Of a stretch of 64,000 nt of DNA, positions 1 to 8,241 are shown one piece after another. The stretch spans positions 1 to 64,000 of the forward strand of contig CALAJH010000030.1 of the NCBI GenBank assembly GCA_937922655.1, written 5' to 3'. A model generated the notes under the pieces. The model was not told where the DNA came from, did not search any database, and worked only from the letters and a program-made list of their open reading frames with translations. The DNA comes from an uncultured Bacteroidia bacterium (GTDB taxonomy: Bacteria > Bacteroidota > Bacteroidia > J057 > CALAJH01). A program made the translations under genes and the position numbers. Positions within the stretch are counted from its first letter, which is position 1; each line of letters opens with the position of its first letter.

Positions 1-148
1 GACGGGAAGGTTGGTTTTTCGCAAGCGTTTTGAGCCGAAGGGGGGCGTGGTGGAGGTTTGCACGGGCTTGGCCGTTTCGGGGACGTACCGTCTCGTCTGG
101 AAAACCGCGTCGGGCGAAAAATTCGCCGTCCTGGTCGTGGCCGGATAG
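1..148 (+). CDS. C-terminal end of a T9SS type A cargo protein (partial)
   Basis: Frame 2 is open from the left edge to a TAG at 146-148 and gives about 48 residues. They read like the end of a T9SS type A sorting domain: GRLVFRKRF at the start, then VSGTYRLVWKTASGEKFAV, and a short hydrophobic tail LVVAG before the stop. Such domains send the protein through the type IX system to the surface, where they are usually removed. The body of the protein lies outside the window, so its function is unknown. A perfect hairpin follows 17 bases after the stop. The ORF track misses it because no start codon is present. Confidence 0.7.
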   Translation, partial: TGRLVFRKRFEPKGGVVEVCTGLAVSGTYRLVWKTASGEKFAVLVVAG

Positions 149-165
149 TATGGCGTTCAGAAAAG

Positions 166-206
166 CCTGCCGACCGTTGTTTTTGATTAAATTCGCGGTC
201 GGCAGG
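166..206 (+). terminator. Hairpin after the partial T9SS gene
   Basis: CCTGCCGACCG at 166-176 pairs perfectly with CGGTCGGCAGG at 196-206 around a 19-base AT-rich loop. There is no clean T-run after it, so this may be a processing or weak termination hairpin. It lies between the partial gene and the VWA gene. Confidence 0.5.
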
Positions 207-234
207 GGGCTTGCCGTTTAGAATGTAAAATCGT

Positions 235-1227
235 ATGAGAAGACTTCCGGTTTTCTTTTTGATAGACGTTTCCGAATCCATGGTAGGAGAACCCTTGGAA
301 TTGGTAAAGGAAGGGTTTACTACGATATTAAACGATTTAAGGTACGATCCATACGCGTTGGAAACGGTGTGGCTGAGCTTGACGGTTTACGCGGGCAAAC
401 CCAAAACTCTGGTGCCGTTGACGGAGCTTATGAGTTTTCGTATGCCTCAATTGCCGATTGGAGGAGGTTCCAGATTAGGGAAGGCTTTGATGTATTTGGC
501 GGGTGAATTAGAGGGTTCGGTAGTGCGATCTTCGCCCAACAATCGAGGGGATTGGCGGCCGGTTGTTTTCTTGTTTACCGATTCCGAGTCATCGGATGAC
601 GTCGCCGCCGCTATTGAATCGTGGAAAAGTCGTCCCGCAGGCAAAAGCGAGATGGTGGTGGTTTTGTTTGGAAATTCATCGGACGCCCCCGCTTTTCGTT
701 CCCTTACCGAAAGGATATACCGTTTCAATCGTACCGACCCCTCGGCCTATAAAAACCTTTTTCGTTGGATTTCCACTTCGCTTCAATCGGCGTCGGTTGT
801 AGGTATGAATCGGGTCTGCACGTCTTTGCCGGAAAGCGTGCAAGCTTTTGACGCCGGTGCACGTAGCGAAAGCGCTTATTTGGTTTTTTCCGCCAAATGC
901 TCGAAAACGGGAGGTTTATATCTTGTCAAGTACGAACGATTGCCCAACGACCAATATCAATTGATTGCCGCTTATCCCGTTAAGGACAGTTATTACGAGT
1001 TAAGCGACGATACGACGATTGACTTCACGCTTCATTTGGGAAAGTTGAACGGTTTTCCATGTTGTCCTTACCCAAATTGCGGCAATCGTTATGGTTTTTC
1101 CATATGTACATGTGGAAAAGTGTTTTGTAGTTCGGGCGCCGAAAGTTCCCAATGTCCTTGGTGCGAAAAAACGAAGTCTTTTGGCTCCAAAATCGGTGAG
1201 GTTGGCGTTAAGCGGGTTGTGGGTTAA
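235..1227 (+). CDS. TerY-like VWA domain protein with C-terminal zinc-binding region
   Basis: This 330-residue protein has no signal peptide, so it is probably cytoplasmic. Residues 1-185 look like a von Willebrand factor A domain: the MIDAS motif DVSES lies near residue 11 and a later LFTDSES supplies the acidic metal-ion position. The C-terminal 60 residues carry paired cysteines (CPYPNCG, CTCG, CPWCEK), like the metal-binding tail of TerY proteins. In known systems TerY-type VWA proteins accompany a PP2C phosphatase and a protein kinase in tellurite or stress-response clusters. None is visible here, although partners could lie outside the window. The start is the ATG 7 codons before the VFFLIDVSES strand. 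Function beyond protein or metal binding is not known. Confidence 0.8.
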   Translation: MRRLPVFFLIDVSESMVGEPLELVKEGFTTILNDLRYDPYALETVWLSLTVYAGKPKTLVPLTELMSFRMPQLPIGGGSRLGKALMYLAGELEGSVVRSSPNNRGDWRPVVFLFTDSESSDDVAAAIESWKSRPAGKSEMVVVLFGNSSDAPAFRSLTERIYRFNRTDPSAYKNLFRWISTSLQSASVVGMNRVCTSLPESVQAFDAGARSESAYLVFSAKCSKTGGLYLVKYERLPNDQYQLIAAYPVKDSYYELSDDTTIDFTLHLGKLNGFPCCPYPNCGNRYGFSICTCGKVFCSSGAESSQCPWCEKTKSFGSKIGEVGVKRVVG

Positions 1228-1272
1228 ACTACCGTGGGCGCACCCCGGGCGATTTTGGGTACGCCTGCGTTA

Positions 1273-2787
1273 TCATGCTTGGCAAGACGCAAACACGGGA
1301 ACGGGGATTCCTTGTATAAGGTCGGTTTTGTTTCCGTTTTCATCCACCCGGCAACACCGCAATCTGTCTTTGAAAACTTCGGGTTTGAATATCGAGTTGC
1401 CCAAAAGCATTCTGGCGCACTCTTGAATGCCCTCGGTGATGGAGGGATGGGGATGGACGAGTTCGGCCAATTCGGCAATGCTTCTTTTGTCGCGTATCAA
1501 AAGCGCGGAGGCCTGAATGACGCTCGAAGCATGTGCCCCAACTGCACGTATGCCCAACAGCCGCATTTCATCATCGTCGCTGACAATCATCTTAATAAAT
1601 CCTCGGTCGTTGCGTTGGCAGATGGCCCGGCTAATGAATTCGTAGCGATAAACACCGACGCGGTAAGGCATTTTGGCCGACCGACATTGCTTTTCGTTCA
1701 ACCCTACGCCCGCCACTTCGGGACTCAGAAACATAATGGTGGAAACGTTGTCGTAACTGACGGGGGACGGTACGGAGGCGTAAATCTTTTCCACCGCGTG
1801 CCTTGCTTCGAGTTCTCCGACGTTAACCAAACAAATATCGGCGGTCAAATCCCCGACGACGTATATATGTTTGGCGGTGGTTTGCGAATCGTCGTTGACG
1901 ATTTGGCCGCGCTCGTCCACTTCGACTCCCGCATTTTCCAAGCGTAATCCCGCGGTGTTGGCTACCCGCCCAATTGAAATCAGCGCTTTTTCGGCGTAAT
2001 AAGTTTCACAGCGTCCATCATAATAATTGAGTACGTATTTTACGCGGCCGTTTTCAATTTCCATACTTTTGAGCGCGGACTTGCGATGAATCGTTACGCC
2101 GTTTTTTTCCATGTTTTCGGCGACGATGCAGGTCAAATCTTCGTCCTCGAACGGCAGGATTTGTTCGGATTTGTCAATAATGAACACTTTCGTTTTTCCG
2201 AAAGCGGCAAAAATCGTGGCAAATTCGCACCCTATGACTCCTGCACCCAAAATCACAAGACTTTCGGGGAAGTTGTCAAAATTGGATATTCCGTCGCTGG
2301 TGACAATGATTTTTTCGTCGACGGGAATATGCGCAAGTTTGCGGGGCGATGAACCCGTCGCCAAAATAACGTTTTCTGCCCAAACGACTTCTCTTCGCGC
2401 ATCGGACTCGATTTTTATTTCGTGTGGGGAATCAAACGAGGCGAAACCCGTTTTGTAAGCGAACCTTCCCGTTTTTTCAAAATAATCGAGTTGTAAGCGC
2501 ATTTGGGCGTTGCGCTCGGCTTCGGCTTCATGTACCGTGCGAATAATGGCCTGATAATCAAGGTCGTAACCATGAACCCGATAACCGCGGTCGGTGATGT
2601 GCAGGTGTGAAACGTCTTTGGCGATTTCCCAGAGGGTTTTGGACGAAAGGGCGCCCTCGTAAATTCCCGCCCCGCCCAATCTGTTTTTTTCTACGAGCAG
2701 TACTCGTTTTCCGTAATCCAATGCGCGTATGGCCGCCGCATATCCCGAGGGGCCGCCACCGACGACACACACGTCGTATTTTTCCAT
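1273..2787 (-). CDS. Dihydrolipoamide dehydrogenase-like flavoprotein lacking the redox disulfide
   Basis: A 504-residue class I pyridine nucleotide-disulfide oxidoreductase fold. The N-terminal FAD motif is VVGGGPSGYAAA (residues 8-19), the NAD(P) motif is ILGAGVIGCEFA (about 180-190), and the second FAD motif is YVVGDLT (about 310). The C-terminal interface keeps the HPHPSITE catalytic-type motif. The active-site loop is odd: where lipoamide dehydrogenases have GGTCLNVGCIPSK, this protein has GGAGIYEGALSSK, so both cysteines are replaced by Gly and Ala. It therefore cannot do dithiol-disulfide chemistry. A transhydrogenase-like, quinone-reducing or other hydride-transfer role is possible, but this is inference. 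It stands alone, convergent with the VWA gene, and has its own candidate promoter. Confidence 0.85.
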   Translation of the reverse strand: MEKYDVCVVGGGPSGYAAAIRALDYGKRVLLVEKNRLGGAGIYEGALSSKTLWEIAKDVSHLHITDRGYRVHGYDLDYQAIIRTVHEAEAERNAQMRLQLDYFEKTGRFAYKTGFASFDSPHEIKIESDARREVVWAENVILATGSSPRKLAHIPVDEKIIVTSDGISNFDNFPESLVILGAGVIGCEFATIFAAFGKTKVFIIDKSEQILPFEDEDLTCIVAENMEKNGVTIHRKSALKSMEIENGRVKYVLNYYDGRCETYYAEKALISIGRVANTAGLRLENAGVEVDERGQIVNDDSQTTAKHIYVVGDLTADICLVNVGELEARHAVEKIYASVPSPVSYDNVSTIMFLSPEVAGVGLNEKQCRSAKMPYRVGVYRYEFISRAICQRNDRGFIKMIVSDDDEMRLLGIRAVGAHASSVIQASALLIRDKRSIAELAELVHPHPSITEGIQECARMLLGNSIFKPEVFKDRLRCCRVDENGNKTDLIQGIPVPVFASCQA

Positions 2788-3361
2788 GAAATGGTTTGAA
2801 TGTCAGGCTAATCCGTTGCCACGACAAAATTAGGCAATTTATAAGGCAATACCAAGGCGGCTCGTACACCAAAGGGTTAAAATATTGGGCGTCCGAGATA
2901 TTTTCCATCGACTCCGTTTTTGACGGTGCAACATACACGCGGATAACTATCATGTAATTAAGAGTTTTTAATTTAAAAAATATATTTGAATTAAATTTCA
3001 GTAGAACTTTACCGGCCGTTCTTGTCCGAGAACGAAAAAGCATTCGATGTGGGTTGTGTTGTGTGGGCCAATTGTAAAAACGTTTCTATATTTCGACCGC
3101 TTGATTTTGGTCGATGAAACGCCGTCCCCGCCAAAAATATTTGAAAATTACAGCGTATTTAACCGAATTGTTTTCCCGTTAAATTGTTGCACTTATCAAA
3201 ACTTGTGCATGTTTTTTGAGCGAATCACGCCCGACTTATTCGTTCGGTAATTCGATAAAAACATTGTGTTGGAATTAACGGGAACGAAACACTCAAAACA
3301 TTTGTAATGCTATTAATCGCCTAAACCAAACCATTTTATTCACCTTAAACCCCAATGAACG
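2788..3361. other. AT-rich intergenic region, no convincing gene
   Basis: This 574-base gap lies between divergent genes. It holds the flavoprotein promoter near its left end and a plus-strand TATATTTG box around 2983 with no good -33 partner. The 67-codon ORF at 3047-3250 has no recognisable features and an unconvincing composition, so I do not call it. Confidence 0.6.
2825..2856 (-). promoter_or_regulatory. Bacteroidota-type promoter for the flavoprotein gene
   Basis: Read on the minus strand, a TAATTTTG box (plus 2825-2832) is preceded by CTTG at 20 bases spacing (plus 2853-2856), one mismatch from the TTTG -33 element. Transcription would start around 2818, giving a leader of about 30 bases before the ATG at 2787. 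Confidence 0.55.
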
Positions 3362-3892
3362 ATGAAGACGTTAGGAATAAAATGGGAGCCGTTTCGCCAA
3401 AAACTGGCACAAAACGATGTTGCGTTGTTGGACAAGTGTAGAATTTATTTTACGCTTGCGGCCAACTTTAAAGAGTATTTCGAGGCGGGAAAAAAGGCGA
3501 TTCTCGCCGCGCCCAACGAACCCAAGTTCCGTGCCTATAAAGCCGCATTTCTGGCCTTGGAAGCCAAATACGCTTTTTGGCCGACGGACAAACTTATGTA
3601 CGTTCAGCGTGCATTGACGCTCTTGGATTCACTGGTCTCCCATCATCCGGAAGATGTGGAAATACGCTTCTTACGTGCGATGATTGCCGACCGATTGCCG
3701 TCCTTCTTCAATAGAAAGGCACAAGCTTTGTCGGATATTGCATATGTCGTACGACACCTTTCTCGGTTGAAAGAACCCGAATTCGAGGTCTTTGTTTTGG
3801 ATTATCTCTCTTCCGAAGTCCAACTTTCGGAACAACTTGAACGTAAAGTTTCCGAACTCAAATCCGATTACGACGCAAAATCCGCCCTTTAA
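3362..3892 (+). CDS. Conserved Bacteroidota hypothetical protein, helical TPR-like
   Basis: A 176-residue soluble protein predicted to be almost all helical, with no signal peptide or membrane segment. The segment ALTLLDSLVSHHPEDVEIRFLRAMIADRLPSFF matches my memory of a small family common in Bacteroidota, which carries [VE]xRFLR followed by an aromatic or proline-rich turn after a TPR-like helix pair. Members have no assigned function. The ATG at 3362 is chosen because an upstream ATG at 3355 is in a frame that stops after 28 codons. A hairpin overlapping the stop codon follows. Confidence 0.7.
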   Translation: MKTLGIKWEPFRQKLAQNDVALLDKCRIYFTLAANFKEYFEAGKKAILAAPNEPKFRAYKAAFLALEAKYAFWPTDKLMYVQRALTLLDSLVSHHPEDVEIRFLRAMIADRLPSFFNRKAQALSDIAYVVRHLSRLKEPEFEVFVLDYLSSEVQLSEQLERKVSELKSDYDAKSAL

Positions 3893-3903
3893 CAGGGCGG
3901 ATT
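3879..3903 (+). terminator. Hairpin overlapping the stop codon of the helical protein gene
   Basis: AATCCGCCC at 3879-3887 pairs with GGGCGGATT at 3895-3903 around a 7-base loop that contains the stop codon. The T-run is weak (ACTTCT), so termination strength is uncertain. Confidence 0.55.
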
Positions 3904-3930
3904 GACTTCTGAATCATCGTATGTACGGCC

Positions 3931-4569
3931 CTAGAAAACGGAGCTTTCGTTGCCGTGCATAAACTCTAAACCTCGTTCGTATACAACCAATGTTTTTATT
4001 GCCGAAGGTGGTTCGTTCCCAATCCGACCCATGAATTCATGGAGCGTTCCCTTCGAACGCATACACAAGGAACGGTCCTCGCTTTCCGACCCTTGCCGCA
4101 TCCCGTAGGTAAGTTTGACTTGGATGGAGCTGTTTTCATCAAGTTGGTATAAACGTAAATGCGTTCCGTGTCATTTGGGATGTAAGGACGTCAAGAAAAA
4201 GGATTTTGTCTTCGATGTGGACGAACCTTGTGTGTTTTTAGATCGTAAAAGCAACAAAAACCGGGTATGGACACACTGCTCTGTTGTCAAACAATCCGGG
4301 TAACATCCACGGTCTTTATCGTTGGAGGTTGGAGCGCCAAAAAAACTATGGAATCAAATTCCAACGCAAGAAAATTCTCTTTTCCATAACGATTTATACG
4401 CGGTATACCAAAGCGCCGTTCCCGAAGAGGTACGTCGCGCTCAATCTCAAAGAGGACAAAATATCGTGTCGAGCTTTTCAAGGGCACGTCGCTTTTCAAT
4501 ATTTCGCAAGAAAGTTTGCTCCTTTGCCAAATCCCTCGACGCACTCACCGGTTCCGATGGCGTTGCCAT
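3931..4569 (-). pseudogene. Probable decayed gene on the minus strand, several frameshifts
   Basis: No intact ORF covers 3.9-4.7 kb, but minus-strand pieces in alternating frames look protein-like and run in order. They are: an ATG at 4569 opening MATPSEPVSASRDLAKEQ and reaching EKRRALEKLDTIFCPL; then, in another frame, FVLFEIERDVPLRERRFG through LALEFDSIVFLALQPPTIKTVDV; then FVHIEDKILFLDVLTSQ; then LRLYQLDENSSIQVKLTYGM through IKTLVVYERGLEFMHGN and a stop at 3931. At least three frame changes and an internal stop separate them. Together they would make a protein of about 200 residues that I cannot identify. The alternative is chance open frames in non-coding DNA. Confidence 0.4.
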
Positions 4570-4678
4570 TCATCGCTACAATCCCTCGTTATTGGTTTAA
4601 CATTACCCAAGCATGGTTTTGGCGTTTGGCTTTGCGGCGATAATTTTATGCTTTCGCGCCCCGTATTGAAATATTGTT

Positions 4679-4686
4679 TAATTTTG
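4679..4686 (+). promoter_or_regulatory. -7 box upstream of the glycine-rich T9SS gene
   Basis: TAATTTTG fits TAnnTTTG and lies 67 bases before the ATG at 4754. No TTTG is found at the expected -33 distance, so only half of the promoter is supported. Confidence 0.4.
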
Positions 4687-4753
4687 GGCCAAAGGGTCCG
4701 TTTTTAGCGGGCGGACGAATTAGGGTACGATATTCGTACATGGGTGAATTAAA

Positions 4754-7700
4754 ATGACGAAAATATACCTAGTCTTGGGAATATTGGGCGTTTGGTCGAC
4801 GGCCGCCTATGCCCAGCAGTGCAATATCATTTACGTTACGCCGAACGGCGCGACTTCCGGCGTCGCCGGTACTCAGGACAATCCCGCCGAAATCAACTAC
4901 GCCGTTTCTTTGGTTTCGGAGCAAACCCGGCATATTTTCTTGGCTTCGGGCGTTTATACGTTGAACACCACTTTTCCTTTGGTGGACGGCGTAACTTTCG
5001 AGGGCGGCTTTGACCCCGAAAATTATTGGGCCAAAACCAACGCCGCACCCACGCTCATTATCCGCACCAATCAAAACCCTCAACAAAATCCGTTTCGTAT
5101 CGTCGGCATCGAGGCCGTGAACGTTTCCAACTTTAAGCTTCAGGACGTGGATTTGGTCGTCAACGATGTAACGTCGTTGGGCAACGGATGCTCTTCGTAC
5201 GGGTTGTATGTCCGTGGTGCGTCGAATTACCGTATTGTTCGATGCTCGTTTCGTTCGGGCAACGCCGCCGACGGTATGGACGGCGCCAACGGTTCGCCGG
5301 GCGTCAACGGTTCGCCGGGCGTCGCAGGCGCCAACGGCAACACTCAATGTGCTCAGTTTCAATGTCCGGGTACGTGTTCGGGAAGCAATGCGGGCGGTGC
5401 GGGCGGCAACGATTGGTCGGGCGGCGCGGCGGCGGGTGGCGCGGGCGGCAACGGAGGACAAAAAGGCTGTATTTCCGCGCTTTTTGGTTTGCCTTTGCCC
5501 GGAACCGAACAAGCTTTTCCCGGAACGTCGGGTAATGCCGGCAATGGGCCGGGCGGCGGCGGCGCAGGTTTGGGCGGGCAAGGGGTAACCGTCATCGTCG
5601 GCGGCTCTTGTCCCGCCGACGCCGCCGCCAGCGGTACGCCGGGAGCCGACGGCGCCAACGGTGAAGGCCGAAACGACAATCCCTTGCTTTACGACGGAAC
5701 CAACGGCGTCGCCCAACACTCGTCAGGGTTTTTTATGCCCGGCGACGGAACCGACGGCGTCGATGGACAAGACGGCTCAGGCGGAGGCGGAGGCGGAGGC
5801 GGAGGCTCGCTTGCCTCCTTCTTTTCCGGCAATCTTGGCGTTACGGGGTTGGGATGCGGCGGCGGCGGCGGCGGAGAGGGTGGACAGGGCGGAAGAAAAG
5901 GACGCGGTGGACGCGGCGGCGGCGCCTCTTTCGGCGTTTATCTCTGGAACGGCGGCGCCGGCGGAAAATTTATCGATTCCCGTGCCGATGCCGGCAATCC
6001 CGGACGCGGCGGTCGAGGCGGCGTTGGCGGCAATGGCGGCAACGGCGGCAACGGCGGTAACGGCGGCGGAACCGCCGACCCGCCCGTCTGCAACATCGGA
6101 CGCGGCGGACGCGGCGGACGCGGCGGACGCGGCGGCAACGGCGGTAACGGTGGTAACGGCTCAAACGGTATTTCCCGCCCCCTTTACCGACACAACACCC
6201 CCAATTCCGCCTTCGACTCCCTCAATTATCGTTCCCCCAACGAACCCGCCGTCAAAGTCTTTTACAACGGATGTTCCAAAAGTCGGGTCCGTTTTCAAAT
6301 CGACGCTTCGGGTGAAATCGTTTGGTTTTTTGGCGACGGCGCACAACCCATTGCCGCGGGAGGAACAAACGTCGAAGCCAAATATCAAACCCTCGGACGC
6401 AAAACCATCACCGTGCTCGTTAACGGCCAACCGTTTACTTTCTCCGATTTTATCCACATCCGCGAAGACGGCGCCCCCTTCCTTACCTACATCGAATCCA
6501 ATCACGACACCATCTGCTCCGGCTTTACCCCCCTGTTCCGTTCGTCGCTCACCGACGCCCTCCGTTACGATTGGAAAATCGAAGGCCTCCAACCCCAACT
6601 GCCCGACTACGATTTTCCGTCCGTTCCATGGAACTTTATCAACAACATCGTTTTTGAAACCCCGGGCGACTATCGAGTCGTTATGCGAAGCTATACGGCA
6701 TGTTGCGGATATTCCGAATGGGACACCTTTAATGTACACGTCCGGGCCAACCCCGCTCCGTCAATAAATTTGGTCTCCCAAAGCAATATTTCCGTCGGTA
6801 TCGAACAAAATCCTGTAACCTTTATCGCCAATACGACCAACGTCGGTCCGAATCCCGTTTACGTTTTTTATCTCAACGGTCAGCTCGTTCACTCTTCCAC
6901 CTCGCCAATATGGACGACGAGCGCCATTCCCGTCGGAATTCATACCGTTCGTGCGGGGGTGGTGATTTTTACCGAATGCTTGAACGGCGATACGATTTTT
7001 TCCAACACCCTCAACCTTAAAGTGCTGCCGCGTGAAATTTTTGTCATCGGCCAAAACCGGTACGCCGACCAAAACAATTCGTGTATTACCGTCCGCCAGT
7101 TGAATCCGGGGTCGAATTTCCGTCCCGGCGAACCGATTTATTTGTCGGTGGTGCGCATATTTTTCGACCCCGACATCACCTTGTATTCTTATTGGGATTT
7201 GGGCGACGGACGGGGAGCGACCGGCGACACCATTATGATTGTCTACGACCAAGCCGGCGATTATACCGTTACCGTGGCGCCGGGCGACGAAAACGGCCGA
7301 CTTTTCGACGAACCGGCATGTTCGCTCACGCTTCGGATTCGCCCGTATGTCCGGGCGCAATTTGGCGCCGATGTTTTTGGCGGCTGCGCTCCTTTGACCG
7401 TGAATTTCTCGAACCAAAGTATCAACGCCGCGAGTTACGTTTGGGACTTTAGCGACGGCGCCCCCGTAGTAACCCACGCTTCTCCGACGCACACCTTTCT
7501 TTCGCCCGGCGTCCATCGCGTGCGGCTTTTCGCATTTGGCGGTTATTCCAACGACGTCGATACGGTTTCGGGGGTCGTTACGGTATTTCCAAGACCCACC
7601 GCCGATTTTAACGCCGTTCCCGCCCTCGTTTGGGGCGGAAACGATACCGTTCAATTCAATTCCAACGCCAAAGGCGCGGTGAAATGGTTTTGGGACTTTG

Positions 7701-8119
7701 GCGACGGCAATACTTCCGAAGAACGCGACCCCCGACATTTCTATCCCGTCAAGGGAAAATATACCGTTGCGCTGGTTGTCGAAAGTCCGGGCGGGTGTCG
7801 GGACACGGTCGTCAAAACCGATTACATAAACAAACTTTTCAACGTTGCCCGCCCCCAACAAACCGGATTCGCCTCCTTAACGCTTTATCCCAATCCCAAC
7901 GACGGACGTTTTACCCTTTCGTTTGCGACGGATAAAGCCGAACGCTTTACCGCAACGTTCGAGGATGCTTTGGGGCGAAAAATCGGTACGCCTTTCGGCG
8001 GTACAACCGTGCCGGGGGAGAATCGGGTGGATTTTTCGTTTGCGGCGCCGGCCGGCGTCTATCTTTTGCGCCTAAGCGTCGGCGCCCGCACGACGGCCGT
8101 ACCCGTGGTCGTCAAATGA
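4754..8119 (+). CDS. Secreted glycine-rich/PKD repeat protein, T9SS type A cargo
   Basis: A 1121-residue secreted protein. Residues 1-21 are a signal peptide ending AAYAQ. Residues 22-95 (IIYVTPNGATSG, then FLASGVYTL and VTFEGGF) resemble the start of a parallel beta-helix of the DUF1565 kind. Residues 172-475 are extremely rich in Gly, with Gly-Gly-Asn/Arg and collagen-like DG.[NQ]G repeats. Around 510-560 lies a beta module with WFFGDG, followed by PKD-like domains marked WDLGDG (about 812), WDFSDG (about 894) and WDFGDG (about 979). Residues 1041-1121 are a T9SS type A sorting domain opening LTLYPNPNDGRF. Substrate or partner is unknown; a surface adhesin or matrix role is inferred. The first half shares its module order with the giant 51898 gene. 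A strong terminator follows. Confidence 0.85.
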   Translation: MTKIYLVLGILGVWSTAAYAQQCNIIYVTPNGATSGVAGTQDNPAEINYAVSLVSEQTRHIFLASGVYTLNTTFPLVDGVTFEGGFDPENYWAKTNAAPTLIIRTNQNPQQNPFRIVGIEAVNVSNFKLQDVDLVVNDVTSLGNGCSSYGLYVRGASNYRIVRCSFRSGNAADGMDGANGSPGVNGSPGVAGANGNTQCAQFQCPGTCSGSNAGGAGGNDWSGGAAAGGAGGNGGQKGCISALFGLPLPGTEQAFPGTSGNAGNGPGGGGAGLGGQGVTVIVGGSCPADAAASGTPGADGANGEGRNDNPLLYDGTNGVAQHSSGFFMPGDGTDGVDGQDGSGGGGGGGGGSLASFFSGNLGVTGLGCGGGGGGEGGQGGRKGRGGRGGGASFGVYLWNGGAGGKFIDSRADAGNPGRGGRGGVGGNGGNGGNGGNGGGTADPPVCNIGRGGRGGRGGRGGNGGNGGNGSNGISRPLYRHNTPNSAFDSLNYRSPNEPAVKVFYNGCSKSRVRFQIDASGEIVWFFGDGAQPIAAGGTNVEAKYQTLGRKTITVLVNGQPFTFSDFIHIREDGAPFLTYIESNHDTICSGFTPLFRSSLTDALRYDWKIEGLQPQLPDYDFPSVPWNFINNIVFETPGDYRVVMRSYTACCGYSEWDTFNVHVRANPAPSINLVSQSNISVGIEQNPVTFIANTTNVGPNPVYVFYLNGQLVHSSTSPIWTTSAIPVGIHTVRAGVVIFTECLNGDTIFSNTLNLKVLPREIFVIGQNRYADQNNSCITVRQLNPGSNFRPGEPIYLSVVRIFFDPDITLYSYWDLGDGRGATGDTIMIVYDQAGDYTVTVAPGDENGRLFDEPACSLTLRIRPYVRAQFGADVFGGCAPLTVNFSNQSINAASYVWDFSDGAPVVTHASPTHTFLSPGVHRVRLFAFGGYSNDVDTVSGVVTVFPRPTADFNAVPALVWGGNDTVQFNSNAKGAVKWFWDFGDGNTSEERDPRHFYPVKGKYTVALVVESPGGCRDTVVKTDYINKLFNVARPQQTGFASLTLYPNPNDGRFTLSFATDKAERFTATFEDALGRKIGTPFGGTTVPGENRVDFSFAAPAGVYLLRLSVGARTTAVPVVVK
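5270..6170 (+). repeat. Low-complexity Gly-rich coding repeat
   Basis: Within the T9SS gene, about 300 codons are dominated by GGC/GGN, with tandem units such as GGCAACGGC and GGACGCGGC. At DNA level this gives short direct repeats prone to slippage, and it produces long spurious ORFs in other frames. It encodes the Gly-Gly-Asn and Gly-Gly-Arg runs described for the protein. Confidence 0.85.
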
Positions 8120-8151
8120 CGTCGGCAGAAAGCGTGTTTTTTTTCGTTATC

Positions 8152-8181
8152 GCCGACCCGTGAAAGCGGGTCGGCTTTTTT
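8152..8181 (+). terminator. Rho-independent terminator after the glycine-rich gene
   Basis: GCCGACCCG at 8152-8160 and CGGGTCGGC at 8167-8175 form a perfect 9-bp stem with a TGAAAG loop, followed by six T. Confidence 0.9.
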
Positions 8182-8241
8182 ATCGTTTTGGGCAAAAGAA
8201 CGCGTGTTCGGGGGCAAACGGTTTTGTCGCCGGTTAAAATC

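Noticed and set aside
3047-3250. 67-codon plus-strand ORF after a TATATTTG box
   Set aside because: No motif, no predicted structure that suggests a gene, and the box lacks a -33 element.
6000-6170. Short spaced direct repeats resembling a CRISPR array
   Set aside because: The repeats are GGC-rich coding triplet repeats within the T9SS gene, with no uniform repeat-spacer structure and no cas genes.
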